Of a stretch of DNA of 13,327 nucleotides, positions 1-7,442 are shown one piece after another. Every line of letters starts with the position of its first letter. Position 1 is the stretch's first letter. The stretch spans positions 1 to 13,327 of the forward strand of contig JAEENF010000114.1 in the NCBI GenBank assembly GCA_016283605.1, read 5' to 3'. Origin of the DNA: Prevotella sp. (GTDB lineage: Bacteria > Bacteroidota > Bacteroidia > Bacteroidales > Bacteroidaceae). The notes under the pieces are model-generated. The model was not told where the DNA came from and searched no databases. It was given only the letters and a program-made list of their open reading frames with translations. Made by a program: the position numbers and the translations under genes.

Positions 1-681
1 AGAAGAGACGAACATGGCGGAAGGACTTACGGCATTGCTGATTGTACGCCTAATGTGCTGGAGTTACGCGATGAGCTTCTTGAAAAGGCAGATCGGGTGA
101 TGCTGAAACTTTCGCCGATGCTGGATTGGAGGAAAGCTGTCGAGGATTTAGGTAACGTCAGCGAAGTGCATATTGTCTCTGTGGATAATGAGTGTAAAGA
201 GCTCTTGCTTATCATGGAGAAAGAGGAAAAGCCACTGAAAGTAATCTGCGTGAATAACGGGAGTATCTTTGAAGTTAAAGGGGAAAGCCAGCGAGGTATC
301 AGCTACTCAGAAGGAGAAAGAAGATACCTTTTCGAGCCAAATGCCTCAGTGATGAAGGCTGGCTGTTTCGACGAGCTCCAGAGCCGTTTTCCCGTCGTGC
401 AGTTGGACAAGAACAGCCATCTGTTCGTTGCTGATAAGGATATTGACGATTTCCCAGGCCGCCGTTTCATCATCGAACGGACAACATCTATGAACAAACG
501 CGATCTGAAAGCAGCTCTTGAGGGTATCAGCAAGGCCAATGTCACTGTGCGTAACTTCCCCATTTCAGTCGCAGAACTTCGTAAAAGACTGAAACTGAAA
601 GAGGGCGGTGAGGTATTTATCTTTGCCACAACGGTTGAGGGAAATAGTCATCAGCTGTTTATTTGCAGAAAAATTGGTTAA
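1..681 (+). CDS. Class I SAM-dependent methyltransferase with THUMP-like C-terminal domain (3' fragment)
   Basis: The frame is open from base 1 to the TAA at 679-681, giving the last 226 residues of a gene that begins outside the window. The first visible residues, RRDEHGGRTYGIADCTPNV, followed by VMLKLSPMLDWRKAV, match from memory the end of the methyltransferase core and the start of the THUMP-like domain in Bacteroidetes class I methyltransferases annotated as RNA- or rRNA-directed. The protein ends in FIFATT...HQLFICRK, the usual end of that family. The SAM-binding glycine motif and any substrate-selecting motif lie upstream and cannot be judged, so the substrate is not assigned. The GTG at base 55 could be read as a start, but it lies inside conserved sequence and is rejected. 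The next gene has its own promoter. Confidence 0.8.
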   Translation, partial: RRDEHGGRTYGIADCTPNVLELRDELLEKADRVMLKLSPMLDWRKAVEDLGNVSEVHIVSVDNECKELLLIMEKEEKPLKVICVNNGSIFEVKGESQRGISYSEGERRYLFEPNASVMKAGCFDELQSRFPVVQLDKNSHLFVADKDIDDFPGRRFIIERTTSMNKRDLKAALEGISKANVTVRNFPISVAELRKRLKLKEGGEVFIFATTVEGNSHQLFICRKIG

Positions 682-686
682 AAACT

Positions 687-717
687 TTTGTTTTTTCCCT
701 TTTTTTCGTTACCTTTG
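687..717 (+). promoter_or_regulatory. Bacteroidetes-type promoter for the GNAT-parE-S41 operon
   Basis: A TTTG at 687-690 and a TACCTTTG at 710-717 are separated by 19 bp. This matches the Bacteroidetes primary sigma consensus (TTTG, about 19 bp, TAnnTTTG). The predicted transcription start lies a few bases after 717, giving a leader of roughly 25 nt before the ATG at 749. The surrounding 67 bp gap is very T-rich and shows no hairpin that would terminate the upstream methyltransferase gene. Confidence 0.75.
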
Positions 718-748
718 CAACGATTTAAATCTTTAAAGACAATAGATT

Positions 749-1903
749 ATGTCATCAGTAGAGATTAGGAAGGTAACAGACAAGAAGAGTCTGGCAGCCT
801 TCATCGACTTTCATTATGATTTGTATGAGGGCAATCAGTATGATGCACCCAACTTGTTCAGTGACGATCTTCATACCCTCAGCAAAGACAAGAATGCTGC
901 TTTCGAGTTCTGCGAGGCTGAGTATTTCCTGGCCTATAAGGACGGAAAAGTGGTAGGCCGTATTGCAGGCATTATCAATCGCAGGGCCAACGAGAGCTGG
1001 AATCGTAAGAGTGTCCGCTTCGGATGGGTTGATTTCATTGATGACATTGAGGTGAGTCGTGCGCTTTTCAAAGCCGTTGAGGACTGGGGACGCGAGAAAG
1101 GAATGACAGAGATGATCGGCCCACTGGGCTTTACCGATATGGACCCCGAGGGTATGCTTATCGAAGGTTTCGACCAGATGGGTACGATGGCTACTATCTA
1201 TAATTACCCCTATTACCCCAAGCACCTCGAACAGATAGGTGGTTGGGAGAAAGATAGCGACTATGTAGAGTTCAAACTCATCGTTCCAAAGGAGGGCATT
1301 CCTGAGAAATTCAAGAAGATTGCCGAGCTGGTAATGAAGCGTTATAATCTGCACCCAGCCCACCCCAAGCGCAGCCAGGTGTTTGGTAAGGAGCAGGTTG
1401 GCCGCAAGGTGCTCGAAGTGGTAAACAAGACCTTCGGCCACCTGTACGGTTACTCGCAAATGACTGAGGCTCAGATAGATGAATATCTGAAGATGTATTT
1501 CCCCATGCTCGATATGGACTTGATTTGCCTGATTGAAGACTGGAACACGCCTAACCATGATATCGTCGGCATCGGCATTTCCATCACTTCGATGACGCGT
1601 GCCTTGCAGAAGTGTCGCAGGGGTCGTCTGTGGCCTTTCGGCTGGTGGCACTGTCTGAGGGCATTGAAGATGCATAAGGCAGAGTGTGTCGATCTCATGC
1701 TTGTGGGTATTCTTCCAGAATATCAGCAGAAGGGTGCCAACGCTCTGCTGTTCTACGATCTTATCCCACGCTATCAGAAATATGGCTTCAAGTGGGGTGA
1801 GACCAACGTGGAGTTGGAAACCAACGAGAAGGTACAGAGCCAGTGGCAGTATCTGGAGCACGAACAGCACAAGCGCAGAAGATGTTTCCGCAAAACACTA
1901 TAA
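749..1903 (+). CDS. GNAT-fold N-acetyltransferase-like protein
   Basis: This 384-residue protein has the length and motifs of a Bacteroidetes family annotated as GNAT-family acetyltransferase, distantly like E. coli YghO (recalled from memory). The segment YFLAYKDGKVVGRIAGI near residues 55-72 is a typical GNAT beta-strand pair. The later segment LMLVGILPEYQQKGANALLF, around residues 313-332, resembles the acetyl-CoA-binding strand and the Q/R-x-x-G-x-A/G loop. Conserved blocks such as RFGWVDFIDD and GPLGFTDMDPEGML lie between them. There is no signal peptide or membrane segment, so it should be cytoplasmic. The acceptor substrate is unknown. The ATG follows a strong promoter by about 30 bases, and parE starts 6 bp after its stop. 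Co-transcription with parE is likely, but a functional link is not shown. Confidence 0.8.
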   Translation: MSSVEIRKVTDKKSLAAFIDFHYDLYEGNQYDAPNLFSDDLHTLSKDKNAAFEFCEAEYFLAYKDGKVVGRIAGIINRRANESWNRKSVRFGWVDFIDDIEVSRALFKAVEDWGREKGMTEMIGPLGFTDMDPEGMLIEGFDQMGTMATIYNYPYYPKHLEQIGGWEKDSDYVEFKLIVPKEGIPEKFKKIAELVMKRYNLHPAHPKRSQVFGKEQVGRKVLEVVNKTFGHLYGYSQMTEAQIDEYLKMYFPMLDMDLICLIEDWNTPNHDIVGIGISITSMTRALQKCRRGRLWPFGWWHCLRALKMHKAECVDLMLVGILPEYQQKGANALLFYDLIPRYQKYGFKWGETNVELETNEKVQSQWQYLEHEQHKRRRCFRKTL

Positions 1904-1909
1904 CAGAAA

Positions 1910-3856
1910 ATGGCAGAAGAAAATAAGAATATTCCTGAAGAAAACATCATTTATGATGATGATAATATCCGCACCCTAACGGGTTTGGAGCATATCCGCC
2001 TGCGTCCAGGTATGTATATCGGACGTCTGGGTGACGGCTCGTCGGCAGAAGATGGTATCTACGTCTTGTTGAAAGAGGTCTTTGACAACTCCATCGATGA
2101 GTTCAAGATGAAAGCCGGCGACCGTATCGAGGTGAATATCGAAGACAATCACCGCATCTCTGTCCGCGATTATGGACGAGGCATCCCACAGGGTAAGCTT
2201 ATCGACTCCGTCAGCATCCTGAACACCAGTGGAAAGTTCGACTCGAAGGCCTTCAAGAAGTCCATCGGTCTAAATGGTGTGGGTGTAAAGGCCGTCAATG
2301 CGCTGAGTACGCATTTCGAGGTACACAGCTATCGTGAGGGCAAAGTGCGTAAGGCCACCTTCGAGTGTGGCGTTCTGAAGAGCGATATCACAGAGCCGAC
2401 GCAGGACGAGAACGGTACCTATATTTATTTCGAGCCTGACGCCTCGATGTTCCATAATTACCAGTTCCATGATGAGATTGTGGAAAACATGCTTCGCAAC
2501 TATACCTACCTCAACATCGGACTCACCATTATGTATAATGGGCGTCGTATTCTCTCTCGTCATGGACTCGAGGACTTGCTGAAGGACCGTATGACCAGCG
2601 ATGCACTCTATCCCATCGTTCATCTGCAGGGTGAGGACATCGAGATTGCCTTTACTCACGCCAATCAATATGGTGAGGAATATTATTCCTTCGTGAACGG
2701 TCAGCACACCACTCAGGGCGGAACCCATCAGAGTGCCTTTAAGGAGCATATCGCCAAAACGATCAAGGAGTTTTATGGCAAATATGAGTATGGGGATATC
2801 CGTACAGGTATTGTGGCAGCGATATCAATCAATGTTGAGGAACCCATCTTTGAAAGTCAGACCAAGATTAAGCTCGGCTCAACGGTGATGTCGCCAGAAG
2901 GGGTGAGCATCAATAAGTACATCGGCGACTTTATCAAGCAGGAAGTGGACAACTATCTGCATATCCATTCTGATGTGGCAGATGTGTTGGAAGGTAAAAT
3001 CAAGGAAAGCGAACGTGACCGCAAGGCAATGGCAGGTGTCACCAAACTGGCTCGTGAACGGGCTAAGAAGGCGAACCTTCACAATCGTAAGCTGCGCGAC
3101 TGCCGTATCCATTTCTCTGATGTCAAGGATTCGCGTAAGGAGGAGTCGAGCATCTTCATCACAGAGGGTGATTCTGCCAGTGGAAGCATCACCAAGAGCC
3201 GTGATGTGAATACACAGGCCGTCTTCTCGCTGCGAGGAAAACCTCTCAACTGCTTCGGACTCACCAAGAAGGTGGTTTACGAGAATGAAGAGTTCAATCT
3301 GCTTCAGGCCGCTCTCGATATCGAAGAGGGACTCGATAGCTTGCGTTATAATAAGGTCATTGTGGCTACTGATGCTGATGTCGATGGTATGCACATCCGG
3401 CTGTTGATCATCACTTTCTTCCTGCAGTTCTTCCCAGAACTCATCAAGAAGGGACATGTATATGTGCTACAGACCCCTCTCTTCCGCGTCCGTAATCGTC
3501 GTACAAAGATTAAGAACAAGCAGGTGATCGCTGAGGCTGATGCGAAAGGCGACAAGAAGTCGGACTTCATCACCCGTTACTGTTATAGTGAGGAAGAGCG
3601 TGTGAATGCCATCAGTGAGTTGGGGCCAGATCCAGAGATTACACGTTTTAAGGGTCTTGGTGAGATTTCGCCTGAGGAATTTGCTGGCTTTATTGGTCCT
3701 GACATCCGTCTTGAACAGGTCACATTGCATAAGAACGACCAGGTACAGAAACTCCTCGAATACTATATGGGTAAGAACACGATGGAGCGTCAGAATTTTA
3801 TTATTGATAACCTTGTTATTGAGGAAGACCGTCCTGAAGAGGATGTGTATGATTAA
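1910..3856 (+). CDS. parE: DNA topoisomerase IV subunit B (type IIA topoisomerase ATPase/TOPRIM subunit)
   Basis: This is the ATP-driven B subunit that pairs with ParC to decatenate and relax daughter chromosomes. The 648 residues contain the full GHKL ATPase, with catalytic Glu56 and Mg-binding Asn60 in KEVFDNSIDE, Asp87 in RDYGRGIP, and the glycine-rich lid GLNGVGVKAVNALS (120-133). The transducer domain carries the QTK loop at 317-319. The TOPRIM domain has EGDSASG (419-425), DADVDG (488-493) and RFKGLGE (579-585). The N-terminal block EHIRLRPGMYIGRLGDGS and the length fit the Bacteroidetes ParE lineage rather than GyrB, which usually has a different sequence after MYIG. All catalytic residues are present. 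No parC is in the window. The gene sits 6 bp after the GNAT gene and 19 bp before the S41 peptidase. Confidence 0.93.
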   Translation: MAEENKNIPEENIIYDDDNIRTLTGLEHIRLRPGMYIGRLGDGSSAEDGIYVLLKEVFDNSIDEFKMKAGDRIEVNIEDNHRISVRDYGRGIPQGKLIDSVSILNTSGKFDSKAFKKSIGLNGVGVKAVNALSTHFEVHSYREGKVRKATFECGVLKSDITEPTQDENGTYIYFEPDASMFHNYQFHDEIVENMLRNYTYLNIGLTIMYNGRRILSRHGLEDLLKDRMTSDALYPIVHLQGEDIEIAFTHANQYGEEYYSFVNGQHTTQGGTHQSAFKEHIAKTIKEFYGKYEYGDIRTGIVAAISINVEEPIFESQTKIKLGSTVMSPEGVSINKYIGDFIKQEVDNYLHIHSDVADVLEGKIKESERDRKAMAGVTKLARERAKKANLHNRKLRDCRIHFSDVKDSRKEESSIFITEGDSASGSITKSRDVNTQAVFSLRGKPLNCFGLTKKVVYENEEFNLLQAALDIEEGLDSLRYNKVIVATDADVDGMHIRLLIITFFLQFFPELIKKGHVYVLQTPLFRVRNRRTKIKNKQVIAEADAKGDKKSDFITRYCYSEEERVNAISELGPDPEITRFKGLGEISPEEFAGFIGPDIRLEQVTLHKNDQVQKLLEYYMGKNTMERQNFIIDNLVIEEDRPEEDVYD

Positions 3857-3875
3857 GAATTAAAGATTGATAATT

Positions 3876-5468
3876 ATGATTACCAGGATAAACTGGAGGG
3901 TGCTTTTCTGTATTGTATTCGCCATAAGCTTTTCACCGATATCAGCGCAGCTCCGGATTAATGGGGGCGATGGAAGTCCGATGCGAAAGCTTCAGTTGGC
4001 TGAGGTTATGATTAATAACCTTTATGTAGACAGCGTCGATGAGAAAAAACTTGTTGAGGACGCCATTCGTGGCATGCTGGAAAAGCTGGACCCGCACTCT
4101 ACTTACGCCACACCTAAAGAGGTCAAGGAACTGAACGAACCTCTTAATGGTAATTTCGAGGGTATTGGTGTGCAGTTTAATATGATACAGGACACGCTGA
4201 TGGTGATACAGCCGGTTACCAATGGGCCTTCAGAGAAGGTCGGCATCATCGCTGGCGACCGTATCGTCTCTGTGAATGATACTGCGATTGCTGGCGTAAA
4301 AATGTCGAAGGAAGAGATCATGAAGCGTCTTCGTGGTCCAAAGGGAACTCAGGTTCGTCTTGGTATTATTCGTTCTGGTATTAAGGATAAGCTGTATTTT
4401 ACGGTTGTTCGCGATAAGATACCTGTGAAGTCTGTCGATGCGACTTATATGATCCGTCCTGGTATTGGATATATCCGTATAGGTAACTTTGGTGCGCAGA
4501 CGCATGAGGAATTTGTTGCCAGCCTTGAAAAACTCCGTATGGAAGGTATGAAGGACCTGATTCTTGATCTTCAAGAGAACGGAGGCGGCTATCTGAAAGC
4601 AGCTGTGGATATTGCCGATGAGTTTCTGCAGCGAGGAGACCTTATCGTCTATACAGACGGTCGCAGGACACAACGTTCAGAATACAAGGCTCACGGCAAT
4701 GGAAGATTCACAGACGGCAAGGTTGTGGTTTTGGTTGACAGCTATACGGCTTCAGCGGCAGAAATTGTGACAGGTGCCATTCAGGATCAGGATCGTGGAC
4801 TGGTGGTAGGCCGTCGTACCTTTGGAAAAGGCCTCGTACAGCGTCCTCTTGACCTTCCTGATGGTTCGATGATCCGTCTGACGGTAGCGCACTATTACAC
4901 GCCTTCTGGCCGCTGTATTCAGAAGCCTTACAAGAAAGGCGAGGGTAAGGACTATGCGATGGATGTGCTGAATCGTCTGAAGAGCGGTGAGTTGACGAAT
5001 GCCGACAGCATCCACTTCGTAGACTCTCTGAAATATGAAACCCTTCGTGAACATCGGACGGTCTATGGAGGCGGAGGAATCATGCCTGATTATTATGTAC
5101 CTCTTGATACGACCGTTTACACGCGTTACCATCGTGAACTGGCCGCAAAATCTATCGTTATCCAGTCCAATCTGCGATATGTGGATAACCACCGAAAGGA
5201 ATTGCACAAGCGTTGGCAGGACTTTGATGACTTCAAGCAAAACTTTGAAGTGCCTCAGAGTCTGGTTGATGAAGTGCTTGCCGAAGGAACAAAACAGAAG
5301 ATAGAGCCAAAAGATGATGCCGAACTGGAGAAGACACTGCCTTATCTCCGTCTTCAGTTGAAAGCGCTAATCGCTCGCGACCTATGGGATATGAGCGAGT
5401 ATTTCTCCGTCTTCAACGAACGTAGTGAGATTGTCAAGAAGGCTTTAGAGGTGATGGGTGTTATCTGA
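3876..5468 (+). CDS. S41-family C-terminal processing peptidase (CtpA/Prc type)
   Basis: This is a serine protease exported to the periplasm, where the family trims or degrades envelope proteins from the C-terminus. I chose the ATG at 3876 (530 residues), which begins directly with a short basic end and hydrophobic core, MITRINWRVLFCIVFAISFS, and probable cleavage near Ala24. A TTG at 3867 would add three residues. A PDZ domain spans about residues 90-180 (GNFEGIGVQF, then GDRIVSVND). The catalytic core has LDLQENGGGYL at 230-240, nucleophile Ser293 in SYTASAAEIV, and Lys318 in GRRTFGKGLVQ. The 25-residue Ser-to-Lys spacing is that of active family members. A helical C-terminal region of about 180 residues follows, with PSGRCIQKP near 343-351. 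The gene ends within the 3' end of ybeY, which lies on the other strand. It is probably transcribed with parE. Confidence 0.92.
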   Translation: MITRINWRVLFCIVFAISFSPISAQLRINGGDGSPMRKLQLAEVMINNLYVDSVDEKKLVEDAIRGMLEKLDPHSTYATPKEVKELNEPLNGNFEGIGVQFNMIQDTLMVIQPVTNGPSEKVGIIAGDRIVSVNDTAIAGVKMSKEEIMKRLRGPKGTQVRLGIIRSGIKDKLYFTVVRDKIPVKSVDATYMIRPGIGYIRIGNFGAQTHEEFVASLEKLRMEGMKDLILDLQENGGGYLKAAVDIADEFLQRGDLIVYTDGRRTQRSEYKAHGNGRFTDGKVVVLVDSYTASAAEIVTGAIQDQDRGLVVGRRTFGKGLVQRPLDLPDGSMIRLTVAHYYTPSGRCIQKPYKKGEGKDYAMDVLNRLKSGELTNADSIHFVDSLKYETLREHRTVYGGGGIMPDYYVPLDTTVYTRYHRELAAKSIVIQSNLRYVDNHRKELHKRWQDFDDFKQNFEVPQSLVDEVLAEGTKQKIEPKDDAELEKTLPYLRLQLKALIARDLWDMSEYFSVFNERSEIVKKALEVMGVI

Positions 5469-5871
5469 TAGCCAAAGCCTTTTCTTCTGCGGCTTCCATC
5501 TGTTCACGTTCACCAGGTCCTTTGTCGTTAATGCCACAAAGGTGCAGGATGCCGTGAATGATGACGCGATGGAGTTCTTCATCGTAGGGACGTCCGAATT
5601 TGTCGGCATTGGTGAAGACGGTATCGAGTGAGATCATCAGATCGCCGTTAATCACTTTTCCTTCTGTATAGTCGAAAGTGATAATGTCAGTATAGTAATC
5701 ATGCCCCAGAAACTCGTTGTTGGTTTCCAGGATCTTGTCATCGTTGACAAAGAGATAGCCGATATCTCCGATTTTCTTGCCGTAGGATGCTGCCACCTGA
5801 CGGATCCAGTTGGACGTTTCGCGCTTTTTGATATTGGGGAACTTTACTCCCTCTGCTTCATATGTAATCAT
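5461..5871 (-). CDS. ybeY: Endoribonuclease YbeY (rRNA maturation factor)
   Basis: YbeY is a metal-dependent endoribonuclease involved in 16S rRNA 3' processing and ribosome quality control. The 136-residue protein has the family signatures: NNEFLGHDYYTDIITFDY (51-68), the GDLMIS strand (76-81), and the metal motif HGILHLCGIND (106-116). His106 and His110 match the first two metal ligands. The third ligand, His in E. coli (HGSLHLLGYDH), is Asp116 here. The Arg usually present before the TD-x-L/I-S/T-F block is replaced by Leu. I recall both changes as typical of Bacteroidetes YbeY, so they do not suggest inactivation. The start overlaps the coaD stop as ATGA (5868-5871), indicating translational coupling. 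The stop lies inside the S41 gene end on the other strand. Confidence 0.9.
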   Translation of the reverse strand: MITYEAEGVKFPNIKKRETSNWIRQVAASYGKKIGDIGYLFVNDDKILETNNEFLGHDYYTDIITFDYTEGKVINGDLMISLDTVFTNADKFGRPYDEELHRVIIHGILHLCGINDKGPGEREQMEAAEEKALAIR

Positions 5872-6335
5872 ATCTTTTGTTTTTTCGGTAAATAAGGACT
5901 GACGTCTACGCCGAAGTGCTGCAGTTCGCGCAGAGCACTCGATGAAATGCTGGCCAGTTCTGGTTCTGTGTATAGCAGAATGGTCTCAATGCCGCCAATC
6001 CTGCGGTTAAAGTCTGCTTGCCGCTGTTCGTATTCGAAGTCGCTCACAGAACGTACACCTTTTATAATATAATGGGCGTTTTCGGCCTTAGCGAAGTCCA
6101 TAGCCAGACCGTTATAGCATTTCACCTCAATCTGTTTCAGGTCTGCATAGAGTTCACGGATGGCCTTAATCCGCTCCTCTGCCGAGGGCATATCAGGCTT
6201 GTGTACATTGTCGCCTACAACACCGATAACCAGACGGTCGAATAACGGCAATGCGCGTCTTACGATAGAATCATGTCCTATCGTAAACGGGTTAAAACTC
6301 CCAACGAATACTCCTGTCTTTATCTTATCACTCAT
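5868..6335 (-). CDS. coaD: Pantetheine-phosphate adenylyltransferase
   Basis: CoaD transfers AMP from ATP to 4'-phosphopantetheine, giving dephospho-CoA, the penultimate step of coenzyme A synthesis in the cytoplasm. The 155-residue length is normal for the family. The nucleotidyltransferase motif GSFNPFTIGH is at 12-21, with the ATP-binding His21. IIKGVRSVSDFEYE (90-103) is the conserved substrate-binding block, and ISSSALRE (130-137) matches the second nucleotide-binding motif, usually ISSTxVRE. Position 15 is Asn where many bacteria have Asp, a conservative change outside the key His. The gene starts 11 bp after the ruvB stop and overlaps ybeY by 4 bp, placing it in the middle of a three-gene operon. 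Confidence 0.94.
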   Translation of the reverse strand: MSDKIKTGVFVGSFNPFTIGHDSIVRRALPLFDRLVIGVVGDNVHKPDMPSAEERIKAIRELYADLKQIEVKCYNGLAMDFAKAENAHYIIKGVRSVSDFEYEQRQADFNRRIGGIETILLYTEPELASISSSALRELQHFGVDVSPYLPKKQKI

Positions 6336-6346
6336 GCGGTAGCAAA

Positions 6347-7384
6347 TTATTCAAATAGGTTTGGCTCCATGATGTTGCCGCCATAGGGGTTACGTCCGAA
6401 ATGCTTATAGGCCAGTTCTGTCACCATGCGACCTCTGGGTGTGCGCTTGATAAAGCCCTCCATGATCAGGAAAGGCTCATAGACCTCCTCTATAGTACCT
6501 GCATCCTCACCAACAGCGGTGGCGATGGTTGTAATACCCACAGGCCCCCCACGGAACTTATCAATGATAGTGAGCAGGATCTTATTATCGATTTCATCGA
6601 GACCGTATTTGTCGATATTCAGAGCCGTAAGTGCGATGCGGGTAATCGTCGTATCGATTTTTCCGTTCCCCTTCACCTGTGCAAAATCACGCACACGACG
6701 AAGCAAGGCGTTGGCAATACGAGGCGTGCCTCTGGAACGTCCTGCAATCTCGAGGGCGGCGTCTTCTGTTATAGGAACACCAAGGATTCCTGCAGAGCGC
6801 TCTATGATGGCTTGCAGCGTCTCTGGCTCGTAATATTCCAGGTGCATGTTAATTCCAAAGCGTGCACGGAGAGGCGCTGTCAGAAGGCCGCTACGGGTGG
6901 TTGCACCCACAAGGGTGAACGGATTCAGGTCGATCTGAATACTGCGTGCAGAAGGACCTTTGTCGATCATGATGTCAATGCGATAGTCCTCCATCGCCGA
7001 ATAGAGGTATTCCTCAACGACAGGCGACAGACGGTGTATCTCATCAATAAAGAGCACATCGTTTTTTTCCAACGAAGTCAGGATACCCGCCAGGTCGCCA
7101 GGTTTATCGAGTACAGGACCAGAAGTTATCTTAAAGCCGACTCCGAGTTCGTTGGCGATGATATTCGAGAGTGTGGTTTTTCCCAATCCAGGAGGGCCGT
7201 GCAGAAGTGTATGGTCAAGGGGTTCACCACGATATTTGGCTGCTTCAACGAACACTTCCAGATTCTCCACAATCTTCTTCTGACCGCTGAAGTCTTTAAA
7301 ACTTAGTGGTCGCAGGGCGTTCTCAAAGTCTTTCTCGCCTTGTGAGAAACGTTCTTCGCGGATATCAAAATCCTCATCCATCAT
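6347..7384 (-). CDS. ruvB: Holliday junction branch migration ATPase RuvB
   Basis: RuvB is the hexameric AAA+ motor that, loaded by RuvA, drives branch migration of Holliday junctions during recombinational repair. The 345 residues hold all expected motifs: Walker A GPPGLGKT (63-70), Walker B FIDEIH (112-117), sensor 1 GATTR (160-164), the arginine-finger box APLRARFG (170-177), and sensor 2 SRGTPRIANALLRR (about 213-226). The C-terminal winged helix begins with GGPVGITTIATAVGED and ends with FIKRTPRGRM. Two adjacent ATGs (7384 and 7381) are both possible starts. The first is annotated because it keeps a short leader after the promoter box at 7395-7402. It is the first gene of the ruvB-coaD-ybeY operon. 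ruvA and ruvC are not in the window. Confidence 0.95.
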   Translation of the reverse strand: MMDEDFDIREERFSQGEKDFENALRPLSFKDFSGQKKIVENLEVFVEAAKYRGEPLDHTLLHGPPGLGKTTLSNIIANELGVGFKITSGPVLDKPGDLAGILTSLEKNDVLFIDEIHRLSPVVEEYLYSAMEDYRIDIMIDKGPSARSIQIDLNPFTLVGATTRSGLLTAPLRARFGINMHLEYYEPETLQAIIERSAGILGVPITEDAALEIAGRSRGTPRIANALLRRVRDFAQVKGNGKIDTTITRIALTALNIDKYGLDEIDNKILLTIIDKFRGGPVGITTIATAVGEDAGTIEEVYEPFLIMEGFIKRTPRGRMVTELAYKHFGRNPYGGNIMEPNLFE

Positions 7385-7394
7385 AATTCGCCTG

Positions 7395-7425
7395 CAAAAT
7401 TACGAAAAAAGCCACAGATTACAAA
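7395..7425 (-). promoter_or_regulatory. Bacteroidetes-type promoter of ruvB, inside a terminator hairpin
   Basis: Read on the minus strand, TTTG (7425-7422) is followed after 19 bp by TAATTTTG (7402-7395), a full match to TTTG-N19-TAnnTTTG. Only 10 nt separate the box from the ruvB ATG at 7384, so the transcript should have a leader of about 3-7 nt. The upstream TTTG element falls in the loop of the terminator hairpin at 7411-7436. Confidence 0.7.
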
Positions 7426-7436
7426 AAATCTGTGGC
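7405..7436 (-). terminator. Intrinsic terminator of the lemA-DUF2207 operon
   Basis: A perfect 10-bp inverted repeat (GCCACAGATT at 7411-7420 and AATCTGTGGC at 7427-7436) encloses a 6-nt loop. On the minus strand it is followed by six T (7410-7405) and lies 6 bp past the DUF2207 stop codon. On the plus strand it is followed by TCTTTTTT, so it could also terminate in that direction, although no plus-strand gene points into it. Confidence 0.88.
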
Positions 7437-7442
7437 TCTTTT

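Noticed and set aside
755..1870. A 371-codon open frame antisense to the GNAT gene
   Set aside because: Its translation is rich in His, Leu and Ile without domain character, and it lies wholly across a well-recognised gene. It is a by-product of codon use on the sense strand.
3867..3875. TTG start for the S41 peptidase
   Set aside because: The ATG nine bases later gives a cleaner signal peptide and is the commoner start codon.
6336..6360. TAATTTG upstream of coaD as an internal promoter
   Set aside because: It has one base too few between TA and TTTG and lies at the end of ruvB. The 11-bp gap fits an operon.
6401..7306. A 301-codon open frame antisense to ruvB
   Set aside because: The Cys/Arg/His-rich translation resembles no family, and RuvB is complete on the other strand.
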